Positions 9,420 to 20,800 are shown, counted from the stretch's first letter. The stretch is 25,236 nt of DNA from Bimuria novae-zelandiae CBS 107.79 (GCA_010015655.1 ML976770.1:35774-61009); one strand, 5' to 3'. Notes: generated by a model not told the origin, from the sequence alone. A program made the numbers and translations.

Positions 9420-10900
9420 TAATAAAAACCTATCCGTAGTGTTTTAAGTCCCTTATCTTATACTTTTACTTTTAAGCCTAGTCTTATAAGTGTCTTACTT
9501 AGCTCTTTAATATTCTTACTTCGTGATTAATCGTTATATCTCTTTTTAAAATTCTAATTACGCCGTAAAAGTCTTACCTTAATTTATAGACTAGTAAACG
9601 CGATCGTAGCTCTACTTTTAGTAGCTCTTTTTATAAAAAAAAAAAAAAAAAAAAAAAACTTTACTTTTTTACTAGTCTTGCGCGTATCCTTAAGACATCC
9701 CTAGAGCTTTAGATTATAAATAGCTATTACTAAGTAAATTTTTTAGTTTTATTTTTAAGTTCTTAGCTAATTCTTCTAGGCTATTAATAGTCTTAATATT
9801 AACCTTTTACTAGAAAACAGAACTTTTGCTAAGGAGGTTATTTACTAAGTATAGCAATTAGCTTTTATATATATAGTTTACCTAAGTAAGGGAGTTAACT
9901 ATATTTCTCTTAATAATAAGCGTGCCACCTCTTATATTAAGTACGTAAAGAATAGCGCTTATTATACTAAACTTATAAAGTTTTATTCTCTAAGCTATAT
10001 ATTTCTTACTTAATACGTTAATAGGTCTAGCACTTTATAACTAAGAAGGAGTCCTTTACTTAGATTATTTTTACATGGCTAAAGGGCGAGAAGGGCTAGC
10101 GAGCTAATAAGCTTAAAATAAATATTAGTTAGTTTATTAAAGAGTAAGAAGTAGTGTTCGCTAAATTTAAATATATTTTAATTAAGTCTACTAAAGATAA
10201 TAAAGCCTCTAAGCTTAATCTAAATTTTAGCTATATATTTACTAGTATAGCGCGGGATCTATAGCCCCTTATTACTTAAGTAAGTAAGATCTTAACTACT
10301 CTAAAATAAATTTTATAAGTTACCTAGTTTAAGAGAGTAAGTCTTAATTCCGTCTCCCTAAATTTCTTACTAATATTTTTAAAATTCTTATAAGAAGACT
10401 TCTTATAACTAGCCTAGCTTACTTTATTTTACAGCTAAGGTAATCCCTAAATATAGCTTTAAGCTAAGTTTACTCCTTAACGTAATTTTTTTACCTAAAA
10501 TAGCTAGTATAAAGTCCTATCTATTTAGCCTACTTTTTAAATTTTATATTAATCTATAGTCTTAGATGAGTTCCTTAAGGGTAGCAACCTTAAGCTCTTA
10601 ATTAATGTTACTTAAGTTCTAGCGCTATTTAGCCTACGTTTTATAGCTTATCTAAAATTTATTTTACTAAATTATAGTAGCTTATTAAATAGTATGCCTT
10701 TACTCTCTCTTACTTAAAAAATATAATTAATTATTCCCTTATTCCCTACTTCTTTGCCTTATATTTAAATATTATCTAAGGCCCCTGCTTTATATTAGGA
10801 TAAGCTCTACCCTAGACATTCTAAGCTCCTACCTTCTTATTCCTAGCCTATGGCCTAGGGCTTTTTACGTATATCTAATATAAGGTATCTTTTAAGTAAA
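9420..10900 (-). pseudogene. Unidentified minus-strand coding relic, proximal part
   Basis: About 1.5 kb of very AT-rich, heavily mutated sequence. Several minus-strand stretches look protein-like, for example ELSKTLIRLGLKVKV (about 9499-9455) leading to LKTLRIGFY at the Fot1 junction, and SLEELAKNLKIKLKNLL (about 9781-9731). The stops are TAA/TAG. The last frame continues across Fot1 into 7138-7026. I cannot name the family, and I cannot say where the 3' LTR of the neighbouring Gypsy element G2 lies; it should fall in the right part of this interval. Confidence 0.4.
9635..9658 (+). repeat. Poly-A tract of 24
   Basis: An uninterrupted run of 24 A on the + strand, preceded by TTTTTAT and followed by CTTTAC. 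On the minus strand it would encode eight Phe in one of the coding-like frames. It may be a slippage tract or the remnant tail of an old + strand retroposon; no LINE coding is recognisable upstream. Confidence 0.9.
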
Positions 10901-13900
10901 ATACTCCAGTAGCCTACCTTATTTATTTTTATAAGGAGTAGTATACTCCTTCTAGTAGTTTAGGGCTTTATTATTTTAGAACTCTAAAGCTAGTTTCTAT
11001 ATCTACTACTTATTATTTTACTATTTAATAAGGTACTGCGTAACCTTATTAGAGCAAGAGCGCTTTTTTTATATAATATTTTCTACTTTATAATCCTTCT
11101 TCCAATTCTAGAAAATAACCTCTAGTTAGGAATTATTTACCTATTGGCTAGGCAACGGATCCCTAGAGTATAACCTTAGCCTATTTATATATAATACTAG
11201 GTGTATCCTTAGATGCACGTCTAGCTCTACTATATAAGTTTTAATTACTATTTTAACTATAAACCTTTTATTCTTTAATCTAGTTTCTTAATTGGTTATA
11301 GATTAGACAGGTAGTGTTTATACTTTAACTATACTTTATTTTTAAACCTTAAAATTAAGGTATTTTTATAAATATAGTTTACTTAGACCTTTTACTCTTA
11401 TTACGCGTTAGCTAACTTTGCCTGCACGAAGTTAAATACGATACAGAATTTCTCTATTATATTCTAAGTAGTAACTACTAGGTTTATTTGTTTCCTTTAC
11501 TCTAAGGCTGCTTCTTTATCGTAGAAAAGTCTTACGGGGTCTACGTCGTACCCATGCTAGAGGAAGAATAGGCTTACTTTTATAAATATTACTATACTCC
11601 CTTTCATCGCGATTTATATAATTAAGAGCTATTAGGCCTAGTCTAATTAGCCTTACTTATAGTATACCTTTAGAATTTACTTGAGCACTAATTTTATGCG
11701 TTCTATTTAGCTATAAAAAGTTTCTTATTTATACTTATTTTAAAGTATAATTTTATTTAAAAGTTACTAACAAACTACGCTGCTTAATTTAAGACTATAA
11801 AAATAAGGAAGAAATATTATACTACCTAAAATTTTAAAAAAGCTTTATCTACTATTAAAATTAATAAATTTAGTATAGTTATAACTAAGAGGTCTTTGCT
11901 AAACTAGTCTACTACTACTATAATATATTAGTAACCTCTACTCTTTAAAAGGCTTATAATAAATTTTATAAAAAGGTCCTTTTATCCTTTTTTTAGTATA
12001 AGTAAAAGTTTAAGTAGCCCTTATTTTAGCTCTCGCTAAGGCTTTGTCCTATAGCAAACGTTATAATTTTAAATATACCTCTAGATATTGTCTAACATCC
12101 TAGGGAAGAAGAAGTCTTAGGCTAGGATCTTATACGTATTCTCTCTCTTAGAATAGCCTAAGGTTGGCGGAATATATGTCGTAGCTATTAAACAAGTGTG
12201 CAGCGGTTCTGAATTAGGTACCTAGTAGCGCCTTTTATAGTAGAGGAATCTGGCACTATTTATTTAGTACTTTAAAACTACTTCCTTAATTTTTAGTATT
12301 AATAGGAATTACCTTTATTCTTTCTCGAGTGTAGCTTTTGCAGCGTAAAATATTTTATTAAAAGTATTAGCTTTTACTTTTATTTATAATATTTTTAAGT
12401 AGCGGGTATTCCTACCTAGCCTAGCTAAGACTAAGCTACTAAGTTATTTAGTATGAATGCTTTTATCTCTTTACTTTAAAATAGGGAGGACCTTATTTAG
12501 GTTATTTAACCTAAATAATACTTTTAGTATCTTAGCTTTAGTTTATCCGTAGCTTTTTATAACTATAGTCCTTACGCGTATAGGCAAGTGTAGAAAGAGA
12601 TTTTTAATAAGCTTTTATAATTAAAATACTTTATAGCTATTATTAATTAAAATTTATATTAATAACTATACCTCCTAAAACTTTAGCCTGTTATTATTTA
12701 CTTTTATAAGTAAATCTTACTTCTTACGCAACAGCGTCTCTACTTTTAAATTTATTTACTTTAGGTAGTAAATAAACGTTATATTTATATTATTTAAGGT
12801 TTATAACTAGTAAATATACTACTCCCTAAGTTTTCTCTTTTCTATAAAGTAGGTAAGGTTCTTATAGCCTATATATACTATTAGGTGCTTTATAGCCTGG
12901 CATATATAATCCTACTCCTTTATATACTTTACTATTACTAATATCTCCTTATTATAAATTACGTAATTATATTTCGTGGTACTGTTTTTAGCGGAAAAGT
13001 GTGCTATATGCCTTAGTATACTTTTTTTATTATACTAAAAAAAGTAACTTTTTATAAACTATCCTAACACGTCCGCTTCTAGGACGGAGTCCCTATTAGG
13101 GTTAAAGTACGCTAGGGCCAGCCCTATAATAAATACTTTCTTTAAAAAGTTAAATATACGCTACTACTTTTACCTTTACTAAAACTTTATTGTCAGATTT
13201 GATAGTGTTCTGTCACTTTGAGATAATGCAATGATGAGAATTTGATGGATGTGATGATTGATTGATGATGTTCGTGTTCTGTGTTCCTGGAATGCAGATG
13301 TGTGCGAGGCTCCAAATAAGTGCCGCTGCAGCGCTAGCCCTATTTAGAATAGTACAAAAGAGAGAGTGCTCTAGCCTTATATCCACAACAGATAGAGGCT
13401 ATATAATCGGACATTTATACTCTTTTTAGTAAGTTTAGTATGGAAGCTTATAATCTTAGAGAAATTTTTAATAAATTAGTAATAAAATTTTATATCCTTT
13501 TAACTAAAGTAGGCGCTACTTACTCCTAAATAGCCTTAACTTTTTTAGAATCTATACTTACGCCTTTACCTACAGTAATAATAAACCCTAGATATTTAGT
13601 CTTATTAACGTAGAATTCTAACTTCTTAATATTAAGCTATAGTCCTATAGCTACTAGTTTTTAAATTACCATATAGATTTTCTCTACATAATCTCTTCTC
13701 GACTCTAAGGAAAAGATTAAGACGTTATTTATATATAAAGAGTAGACTTTGTCTAGGTACTCCTTTAGTACTTAGTTTATATTTTACTAAAATTTGCTAG
13801 GTACGTTCGCTAATCTAAATAAGACTACTAGCTATTTATAGAGACTAAATTAGGTCTAAAAAGTAGTCTTCCACTCTTTTTCTTTTATAATATAGAGTTT

Positions 13901-15000
13901 ATAAAATGCCTAAATTATATTTAGCATAGAAAACTATTTTGCTTTCCTAGTAATTAGAGTGTTTTACTAATTAATAGTAATAAGTACTAGTTCTTCTTTA
14001 AGAGCGCGTTTAGCACTTAATAGTCAATATAAAACCTTAGTTTACTATTAAGTTTCTTAGTAAATAATACTAGCGTAGCTATGCTAGATTTACTAACTTA
14101 AATAAAACTATAATCTTAATACTTTATTAGCTTTTTTGAAGTACTAGGAGTTTCTCTCTTAATATATTATAAAAGGAGCTATAACGAATCTCTAGAGAAG
14201 TACTATCTTTTTTATTAGTAAAATAGAATAGTTAATTCCTATAACTTAATAAAGGGACAAGTAGTGTAGCTTTTTTTTTATATATTTTTAAAGATTCTTA
14301 AACTCCTCTAGAAGCGCCTCCTTTAGGTCTGTTTTAAATTTTTAAGTTAATACCTTTAAGATATCCTTTAGTAACGCTAAAAAGACCGTTAACCTATTTT
14401 ATAACTTTTAATTTTTTTAGTCTAACGCTAATAGGGCGCCTATAGTTACTTGTTATAAACTTTAAGGTGCTAATTTCCCTTTCTTATTTTTAATATATAC
14501 CTTAGTCTTCCCTATCTACATAGACTTCTTTGCTAGGGCTACGTTAATATATTTCTAAGTTAGTTATAATTTACTAAAAATTATATTATACTCTACTTCT
14601 CCTTTAAAGATCTATAACTAATACTATTTTATATAACTCTTTATGTCGATCTCCACTTTTATAGTCTAACTTATATATAAGACTTAGCTATTTACTCTAA
14701 GTACTTTAATTCTCTTTTTTAGGTTATTACGCTCTAGGCCTGCCTTGTAGATAAATTTCTTAAAATAAACCTATACGTTAAGTATCTAGAATTAATTATT
14801 ATAAATATAAATATAATATTATTTACTAGCGTATATAGAGTAATTAGTGTTAGATCTAGCTACATTTTTTAAAAGTTATTATAACTTATTTTAAAGTTTC
14901 TATTTAGCTTTTTCTTCTCTTATCCTCTCCTTTAGGCAGGAAAACTTATTTTTTTTCTTTTTATTAATAGTATTTTTTATAAAGTTATTTTCTTTCTTAG
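10900..15000 (-). pseudogene. pol: Gypsy G2 pol: RT-RNase H-integrase-chromodomain, RIP-disabled
   Basis: The RT N-terminal finger reads LFTKKPNSKLRFYIDYQVLN (about 14080-14010). The catalytic box is YINN at 13735-13724, both Asp of YIDD changed to Asn, followed by KYLGFIITVGKGVSID. The solo LTR then interrupts. RNase H resumes left of 13186 (ALAYFNPNRDSVLEAD, VIYNKEILVIVKYI). The integrase core includes RGY*YIIVVVD*FSK (about 11945-11897). The chromodomain, about 11095-10950, reads DYKVENII and QYLIK with Trp codons turned to stops. Every domain is in chromovirus order. No function can remain. Confidence 0.85.
13191..13413. repeat. Solo LTR (223 bp) inserted in G2 pol, not RIPed
   Basis: The stretch starts TGTCAGATTTGATAG and ends CTATATAATCGGACA, imperfect inverted ends (12 of 15) with TG...CA termini. 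It is flanked by an exact 5-bp duplication TTTAT (13186-13190 and 13414-13418), the usual target size for LTR elements. It holds no coding sequence. It keeps normal CpA/TpG content while the Gypsy sequence on both sides is saturated with TpA. It sits between RT and RNase H of G2. The best reading is a solo LTR left after LTR-LTR recombination; a small MITE is the alternative. Its parent family is not otherwise seen in this window. Confidence 0.75.
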
Positions 15001-16240
15001 CTTGTAGCTGGCTAGCCTAAGTTTTGCTTAGCCTCTAAGCTAGTAGAAGGAAGCACTTACTCGTATAGTACTTTTTTTTATTATAATAAAAATAGGCGCC
15101 TTCTTTACCTTACTTCTAGAGTACGCTCTTAGATACCTATATAGCCTGTCCGCGCTTACTTTTTCCTTTAGGCTCTTACTACAGGATCTTTCCTATTTTA
15201 ATTTAGGAAGTAGGCTCCTAATCTATAAAATTATTTATAAATACTTTCCCTTAGAGCCATGATTATCGTAAGCGGTTCTAAAATAGGTTTTCCGTTATAG
15301 AGGCTACCTAGTCCTGTAGCCTCTATAAGGTCTAATCCTAGCCTACCTCTATACTTATTATCTAATCTTAGAGGTCCTCTTATATAGCTTATTAGTAAAT
15401 AATTTTTAATATTTCTTTATTATCTATTTCTTTAGCCTCTAGAGCTAAATAGTTAAATAATATATTAGAGTTACTTAACTTTATTACTCTTTATTACTCT
15501 TTATTAAAGCTTATAAAGTTTATGTTAGACAATTTCTTTCTTTATTAAATTTTAAAATAAGTTCTTTAGGAACGCCTAAAATTCTTTTATAGTATAATTA
15601 GGATTTCCTTTAATATATACTAAGCTAATAGAGGCCGCGCGTTCTTCTAGGCAACTTATAATATATTTTAAAAGATCTTTAAGGACCTCCTTATCTTTTT
15701 AGATCTTATAGTCTATCTACGCTTACTAAATACGCTATTAGTTTTATTTTTTCTTAAATAAAGGTAGGTCTACTACTCTAGTCTACTAAAAAGCTATATA
15801 TTTATTATTTTAAGTAGTTAGTGCTTAACTTAAATTTACTTAGACTATAAGTAATAATTAATTTACTATTTAAGTAATTTATATAGTTATTTCTACGCTT
15901 AGAAATAAGGGTAAAGTAAATGTACTTACTATAAGTATTATCCTTTTATTATTCCCTTATCTTACTCTCCTTTTTTAGGTAGAGAATAGTTTTCTATAGT
16001 ACTTTTATCCTGCGTATTATCTATAACTATGCTAGAGTCCTTTTATTTTATAAGGTGCTAGATATGGCGTATTTACTCCTCTTAAGTAGGCAGGTCGTAC
16101 CTTTCCTGTAATAGTTTTATATAAAGTCTCTTCTCTATAGAGGCTCCTTCTGGACTATCTACGATAAGACCACGCGTTTATATAACCTATGCTCCTAATT
16201 ATAACTATATACCCTTTATAAAGGACTTAGCCTGCCCTTT
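15000..16240 (-). pseudogene. gag: Gypsy G2 gag, RIP-disabled
   Basis: Structural protein of the G2 particle. A capsid-like stretch reads KDKEVLKDLLKYIISCLEER (about 15700-15640) with KEF*AFLKNLF further on. The zinc knuckle at 15094-15053 reads YFYYNKKKYYTSKC. The first and second Cys and the His of a CX2CX4HX4C knuckle are Tyr, as expected from TGY-to-TAY and CAY-to-TAY changes, and only the last Cys survives. A basic linker leads toward the protease. Frame changes between parts of gag are possible, and I could not fix the start. Confidence 0.65.
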
Positions 16241-16779
16241 TATATTTTATTTTATTTAATTAAGTACCTATTAAGGCCTTTATATTCTTAATTATTTACT
16301 AAGGAGAAGCTTAGTTCTCCTTTTAAGTTATAGCTCTTACTTAAAACTACTACTGTATTTAGTAATTAGTAAAATAGAAGAGATAGTTATCCTGTAATAA
16401 TTACTTTAAAAAATAATTAATTAAATTTAATATAAGGGACTTTAGGTTTAGGGGACCTAAAATACTAAAAAAAATATAAATAAATTTAATAAAAAGTTTA
16501 AGTAACTCTTCCTTACGTTATATATATAGGTTCTAAGTAAAAAAGACTAACTTTAAAGGGGCTAGGTCTATTTTTTTATACTTTAAAGGTATACTAGTGG
16601 CTCTTAGAGTTACTTAAGGCTTAGGCCACGAGGTTTCTTAGCCAAGTACTTTAGAGGCCTAGCCTCTAACACTTGCTTACTATCTTACTAATCTAGGATA
16701 ATTCTATATTATAGCTATATAACGTGTCTAGCAATACTTACTTATAACTTAATACTACGCTATTAAGGGTTCTTATAAT
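16241..16779. other. AT-rich interval between G2 gag and the old Copia relic; nothing assignable
   Basis: No protein family is recognisable on either strand. It should contain the junction of the minus-strand Gypsy and the + strand Copia remnant, and perhaps the G2 5' LTR. A perfect hairpin at 16301-16322 (AAGGAGAA, loop GCTTAG, TTCTCCTT) is the only clear structure. Confidence 0.6.
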
Positions 16780-17335
16780 AACATAATTATAAAAGTTTTC
16801 TTTAATATTAATAACTATTATAATTTTTTATTCTTCAGCGCGTTAGACGCCTTATACGTAAATAATATAAAAATATATTAAAGCTTATAAGGATAATACT
16901 TCTTCCTTTACAAGATAATTATTAATTAGAAGGTAACTATTTAGCATACTATTATTAAGTTTACTACTAAATTAAAGTTACTTTTAATCTCCTTTACTAG
17001 TTTATAAATAGTAGAGTAGCTTTACTTTTTTAATAGTATTTTATTTAACTTAGACATAATGCCTATAATCTACTATAATAATTAATAAATAGTAAGAATT
17101 ATTAATAGGGATCTAAAATAACTTTACACTAAAATTTAATATATTAATATTTATTAAATATAGGTTTAACAAAAGGTAGTGGCTTAATGACTTATTATTA
17201 AATAGATTACTATAGATAAGATAGCTACTAACAGGCTTACTAAAGTCCTTTTAAAGACTAAATATTAAGAGTTTATTTAATAGCTCTATTTTATTAATAT
17301 TGCGTAACGCCTCTAGGGTAGCGTTAATAATAATA
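16780..17335 (+). pseudogene. pol: Old Copia element (C2): RNase H / C-terminal end of pol
   Basis: Frame 1 carries the Copia RNase H region. A 'D-A-x-Y-V-N-N' start and an 'I-N-*-K-V-T' segment (the family's PIDWKAT) come first. IYYNN**IVRIIN follows at 17068-17106, matching the family's YCDNQQ-x-R with Cys-to-Tyr, Asp-to-Asn and Gln-to-stop. ATNRLTK at 17224-17244 corresponds to ADGLTK, and the C-terminal LLKTKY*EFI** follows. About the last 180 residues are recognisable. The rest of the element is missing to the left, where G2 lies. Confidence 0.75.
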
Positions 17336-17397
17336 ATAATTTTATATATCTAATTACTTAATTAAGTAAGATTTTAGCTTCACCTCTCGATCGATAT

Positions 17398-17412
17398 GAA
17401 GCTGAGGGGGGG
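17398..17412 (+). other. Polypurine tract of Copia C2
   Basis: GAAGCTGAGGGGGGG directly precedes the LTR start TGTGACGG. This is the plus-strand primer position expected just before a 3' LTR of a + strand element. Confidence 0.7.
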
Positions 17413-17553
17413 TGTGACGGTTCAGTATAGAAGCTTGGGCCACCCGCGTACGTGCGGCCGTGTGCACGTGATCCACACTATATAGCCCCATAGAGTAGCT
17501 TCTCAATCAAAACAACGATTGCCTCAACACTCACACTCTTTTTCGACGTTACA
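17413..17553 (+). repeat. 3' LTR of Copia C2 (about 141 bp)
   Basis: It starts TGTGACGG and ends CGTTACA (TG...CA) immediately after a polypurine tract and just downstream of Copia pol C-terminal sequence. A TATATA box lies at 17479-17484, followed by a CA-rich untranslated-like stretch. It is much less mutated than the coding region beside it. The right edge is set by the TTACA end only. Confidence 0.65.
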
Positions 17554-17586
17554 GTATAGCTTTAAGGGTTTAAAGATTACTTTAGT
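17554..17586. other. Flank between the two Copia elements, with left target duplication
   Basis: Short mutated spacer. The last five bases, TTAGT (17582-17586), would be the left target duplication of Copia C1. The right copy is outside the window. Confidence 0.4.
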
Positions 17587-17766
17587 TGTAAGCAGCCCAG
17601 AGATATGTCACATGACGACACTAGTCTCATGAGTCAGCTCTATCTCTATATACGAGCCTCTGATCACTCCATGTACACACAACAGAACACAGAACAACAC
17701 ACAGAGCAACTTAGACAATTACACACACAATATACTACCTTCACACATACCACCCACCTGCTTACA
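17587..17766 (+). repeat. 5' LTR of Copia C1 (180 bp)
   Basis: It begins TGTAAGCAG and ends CTGCTTACA, a perfect 9-bp inverted terminal pair. A TATATA box lies at 17647-17652. The part after it is a CA-rich stretch (about 17675-17735) that RIP would have destroyed, so the LTR was spared or is younger than the last RIP cycle. It promotes and terminates the element transcript. Confidence 0.92.
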
Positions 17767-17782
17767 GTTATGAGCCCGGGGT
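17767..17782 (+). other. Primer-binding site for a half-tRNA of initiator Met
   Basis: GTTATGAGCCCG directly follows the LTR. It is complementary to CGGGCTCATAAC, the anticodon stem-loop of initiator tRNA-Met with its CAT anticodon and stem G-C pairs, not to the tRNA 3' end. Drosophila copia is known to prime from an internal cut of this tRNA in the same region. The use is inferred from sequence and position. Confidence 0.75.
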
Positions 17783-17860
17783 AATCCGCCCTCATACACA
17801 TACATTGACTCCCTACCTACCTACCTGTCGATCGAGCCTACTCGATAGAGCTATCTCGCC

Positions 17861-20800
17861 ATGTCAAAGGCTATCTCGTCAATCATCCTTCAAGGGCCAC
17901 ACAACTGGGAACTGTGGATCTATACTGTCAAAAGGCTCGCAGAGGCTGGAGACGTATGGGGATATATCAATCCAGACCTGCCACATCCGACGACGCTGAG
18001 CAAGCCTCTACAACCTACACAGATCCATGCTGCCAATGACGGTGGATCACTAGCAATAGAACCTACCCCTAAAGCTCGAGCGCAGTATAATCAAGACATA
18101 AGTCTTTACTATAGAGAGCTTAAAGAATACAGGTAAACTAAAGATAAGATTAGCTAAATTAAAGCGTATGTAGCTAACACGATTGCGCAGGACCTAGTAT
18201 ATTAAATTAAGGACTAAGAGTCCCTCTACGATTAGCTTAAGACTCTATAGGAGCTCTACAGTCCTACAATAGCTAATCGAGAATATCAGGTCCAAAAAGC
18301 TTACAACGCCGCCAAAGTTCTGCACGCTCGCAAAGAGAATCTCGAAGAATGGTGCAGCACGTTCCTTGCTGCCTATAATAGGGCCAAACAACTCCAGCTA
18401 CCAGAGACGCATGGCTACAGACCTCACAAGGATCTTATACGAACTATTAAACAGATCGATCCTGGCTACGCTGCCACTATCGCTATTACTGTATTTAATG
18501 CAGAAACAAGCTCCCACGATAACTCTGTACAGCTAACATTGCCTAATCTACTCGCTAGTTACCTACGCTACTATCGCACAACCACAACAAAATTAATCGC
18601 ATAGAGTGGAGCATTTGCAGCTACATTGAATTAAGAGAAGTCTCTATACAAACAAAATAGCAGAAAGAGACCTCGACAGGATAAGCCATTAAAGCCATTA
18701 AAATCGTGTCTCTGTGGAGACCTACACTACTAGGGACAGTGCCCATACATCGACACCTCACTACGCAAAGGAGGATTCGTTAAAAACCCTAAAAAAGCCA
18801 AAAAGAAAACAGAGTTTGAAGCTAAAGACAAGAATAGAATACTAAATAAGATTCGAGAGAAGAATTAGCGCTATAAAAAGCGAAGGAATTATAAGAGCCA
18901 CGGGGTAGAATCTAATTTAATAGAAATTAACGCAGGCGATACACCTGTAGGCGACCTTCTACATAAGGCCTACGCTATCTACTTATTAGCATTTAATAAT
19001 TAGCTAGCGCACCGAAACTTCCCGCTCCTCCACTTATGGACACTAGATCTTACTACGGATATCCACATCTGCAATAATCTGACCGAGTTTTAATGGAAAG
19101 CTCCTATATTACCTGATAATGTCGTACTTGCAGGCGGCACTGAGATGACTATCTAGGCATGGGGGGAAGTTAAGATATCTCTATTAACACCTTAAGGACA
19201 AAAGAAAACAAAGCTTAAGTGTATAGCCTTAATCACTAGCTTTTTCACAAGCCTAGTCTCTCTAGCCCGGCTATCATCGTCAAACGTCCATTTCGACTCT
19301 GGTAGAAATGCACTATATCGATCTAACTTATTAGGCTTACAAGTAGAAGACATCGCCACCCTTACTAGACTAGGTAGACACTGGCTAGTAGTCTATCGAA
19401 CTAAACCTCTATCTACTTAATCCGCTTAGACTCAGGCTTTTGCGACCCATCAACGTCGGCTATAATACTTTACTCTACCGCCTAGACTAAGATCACTCAG
19501 CAAGTCTTAGCTCTATATACTAATAGGACATCTAAGCAGTAACGCTATTAATTAACTACAGAATTACGTAATAGGCATATAGCTATCTACTAGATCTGCT
19601 CCTTAAACAATCGACTGCGAAAAATGCCTACAAAGCAAAGCACATCAAATCATCTCACGGCGAACTAACCATGAGATTAGAGCCACACGAGCCTTCGAGA
19701 CTATTACTATTAATCTCATTGAGCTCGATGCAAGAGCCTACAATGGCGACCGATACGTCTTCCATAGGTTTGATCTATTCTCGAAATTCCATTTCGTCTA
19801 TACAATACCTAGACGGGACAAGCTTATGCTCCTGTCTATTATTAAGCAATTAGATTAAACTATTAAACAAGAATTTAACACAACTATTACCTTTCTTATC
19901 GCTGACGACGAGCGAGGATATGGGCTGACAGACGACTCTACTAAAGACTACTGTTAGAGAGAAGGCATCAAGCTATAGATTAGGGCTCTACACACTAAGG
20001 AGCAAAATGGCTTAGCAGAGCGCTCTAGCAGGAGTCTTATTAAGAGAAGTCGCTTAATAAAGATTACCTTAAACCTACCTCTAGTACTTGGCTCTAAAAT
20101 CTACTCTATAGCAGTATACCTGCTTAATCGCACACCTACGCGATTACTAGGTTGGAAAACACTATTTAAAATTGCCTATGGCAAGAAGCTATTAATTGCT
20201 TATCTACGCATCTATAGCTACCGAGCATACGCACTACGCAAACAAATACTACGAATAGACAAGCTTAGTTTTTAAGCTCTAGTAGGATATCTAGTTAGGT
20301 ACGACTTATTAAATATTTACCAAATCTAGATGCCTAAGGCGAGAAGTTAAGTAAATAGAGGCAAAGTAATTCGTGTAAGAGACGTCACCTTTAGAGAAGA
20401 CCTCTTCTATTAACTACACGATAAAACAGATCCTCTACTATAAGGCTCTAAGCTAGAGCAATTCGCCTATAAGTATTAACTACCTATATTGCGCAGCCAA
20501 GATAGCTCTATAGAAGACACATCCAAAGACAAGCACACGGCAGATCTAGATTAGCATAGCTAGACTACTACATCTATAGAACAAAACTAACTAACGTAAA
20601 GAGAAACAACAATCTTACGTTAAACTAGAAGTTATAATCTATAGCTTCTAACACCAAGTCAAATAGAGACTACTAAGGTTTATAGTAGTTTATAGAACTT
20701 ACTTTATAACAACTCGCAGCGCTCGTTATTAACCACGCTAGCTAGCCTACCTATAATGCCTACATCCTTAAGAAAGCGCAAACGTTAAACATCAGACTCG

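Larger units (their letters stand above)
10900..16240 (-). mobile_element. Second Ty3/Gypsy chromovirus (element G2), heavily RIP-degraded
   Basis: On the minus strand, from right to left: gag with zinc knuckle (about 16240-15000), RT, RNase H, integrase and chromodomain (ending about 10940). It is much richer in A+T than G1, so it is older, was RIPed more often, or both. It is split by the solo LTR at 13191-13413. Its LTRs are not resolved; they should flank about 16250 on the right and lie somewhere left of 10900. Limits are approximate. Confidence 0.8.

Noticed and set aside
9420..10900. Starship captain (DUF3435 tyrosine recombinase) or LINE ORF1 identity for the minus-strand relic
   Set aside because: I could not find the recombinase R-H-R-Y pattern, a CCHC array or RT motifs; only general protein-like composition is seen.
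13191..13413. Host regulatory element or ncRNA gene, because of its normal base composition
   Set aside because: Exact 5-bp duplication and TG...CA inverted ends show it is an insertion into G2 pol.
17413..17553. 5' LTR of the minus-strand Gypsy G2
   Set aside because: The polypurine tract, TATA position and Copia C-terminal coding just upstream all fit a 3' LTR of a + strand element.
17805..17999. 64-codon ORF on + overlapping the Copia gag start
   Set aside because: The overlapping frame from 17861 matches Copia gag and continues into pol; this one does not.
19671..19853. 60-codon ORF on +
   Set aside because: Out of frame with the Copia integrase coding in the same place.
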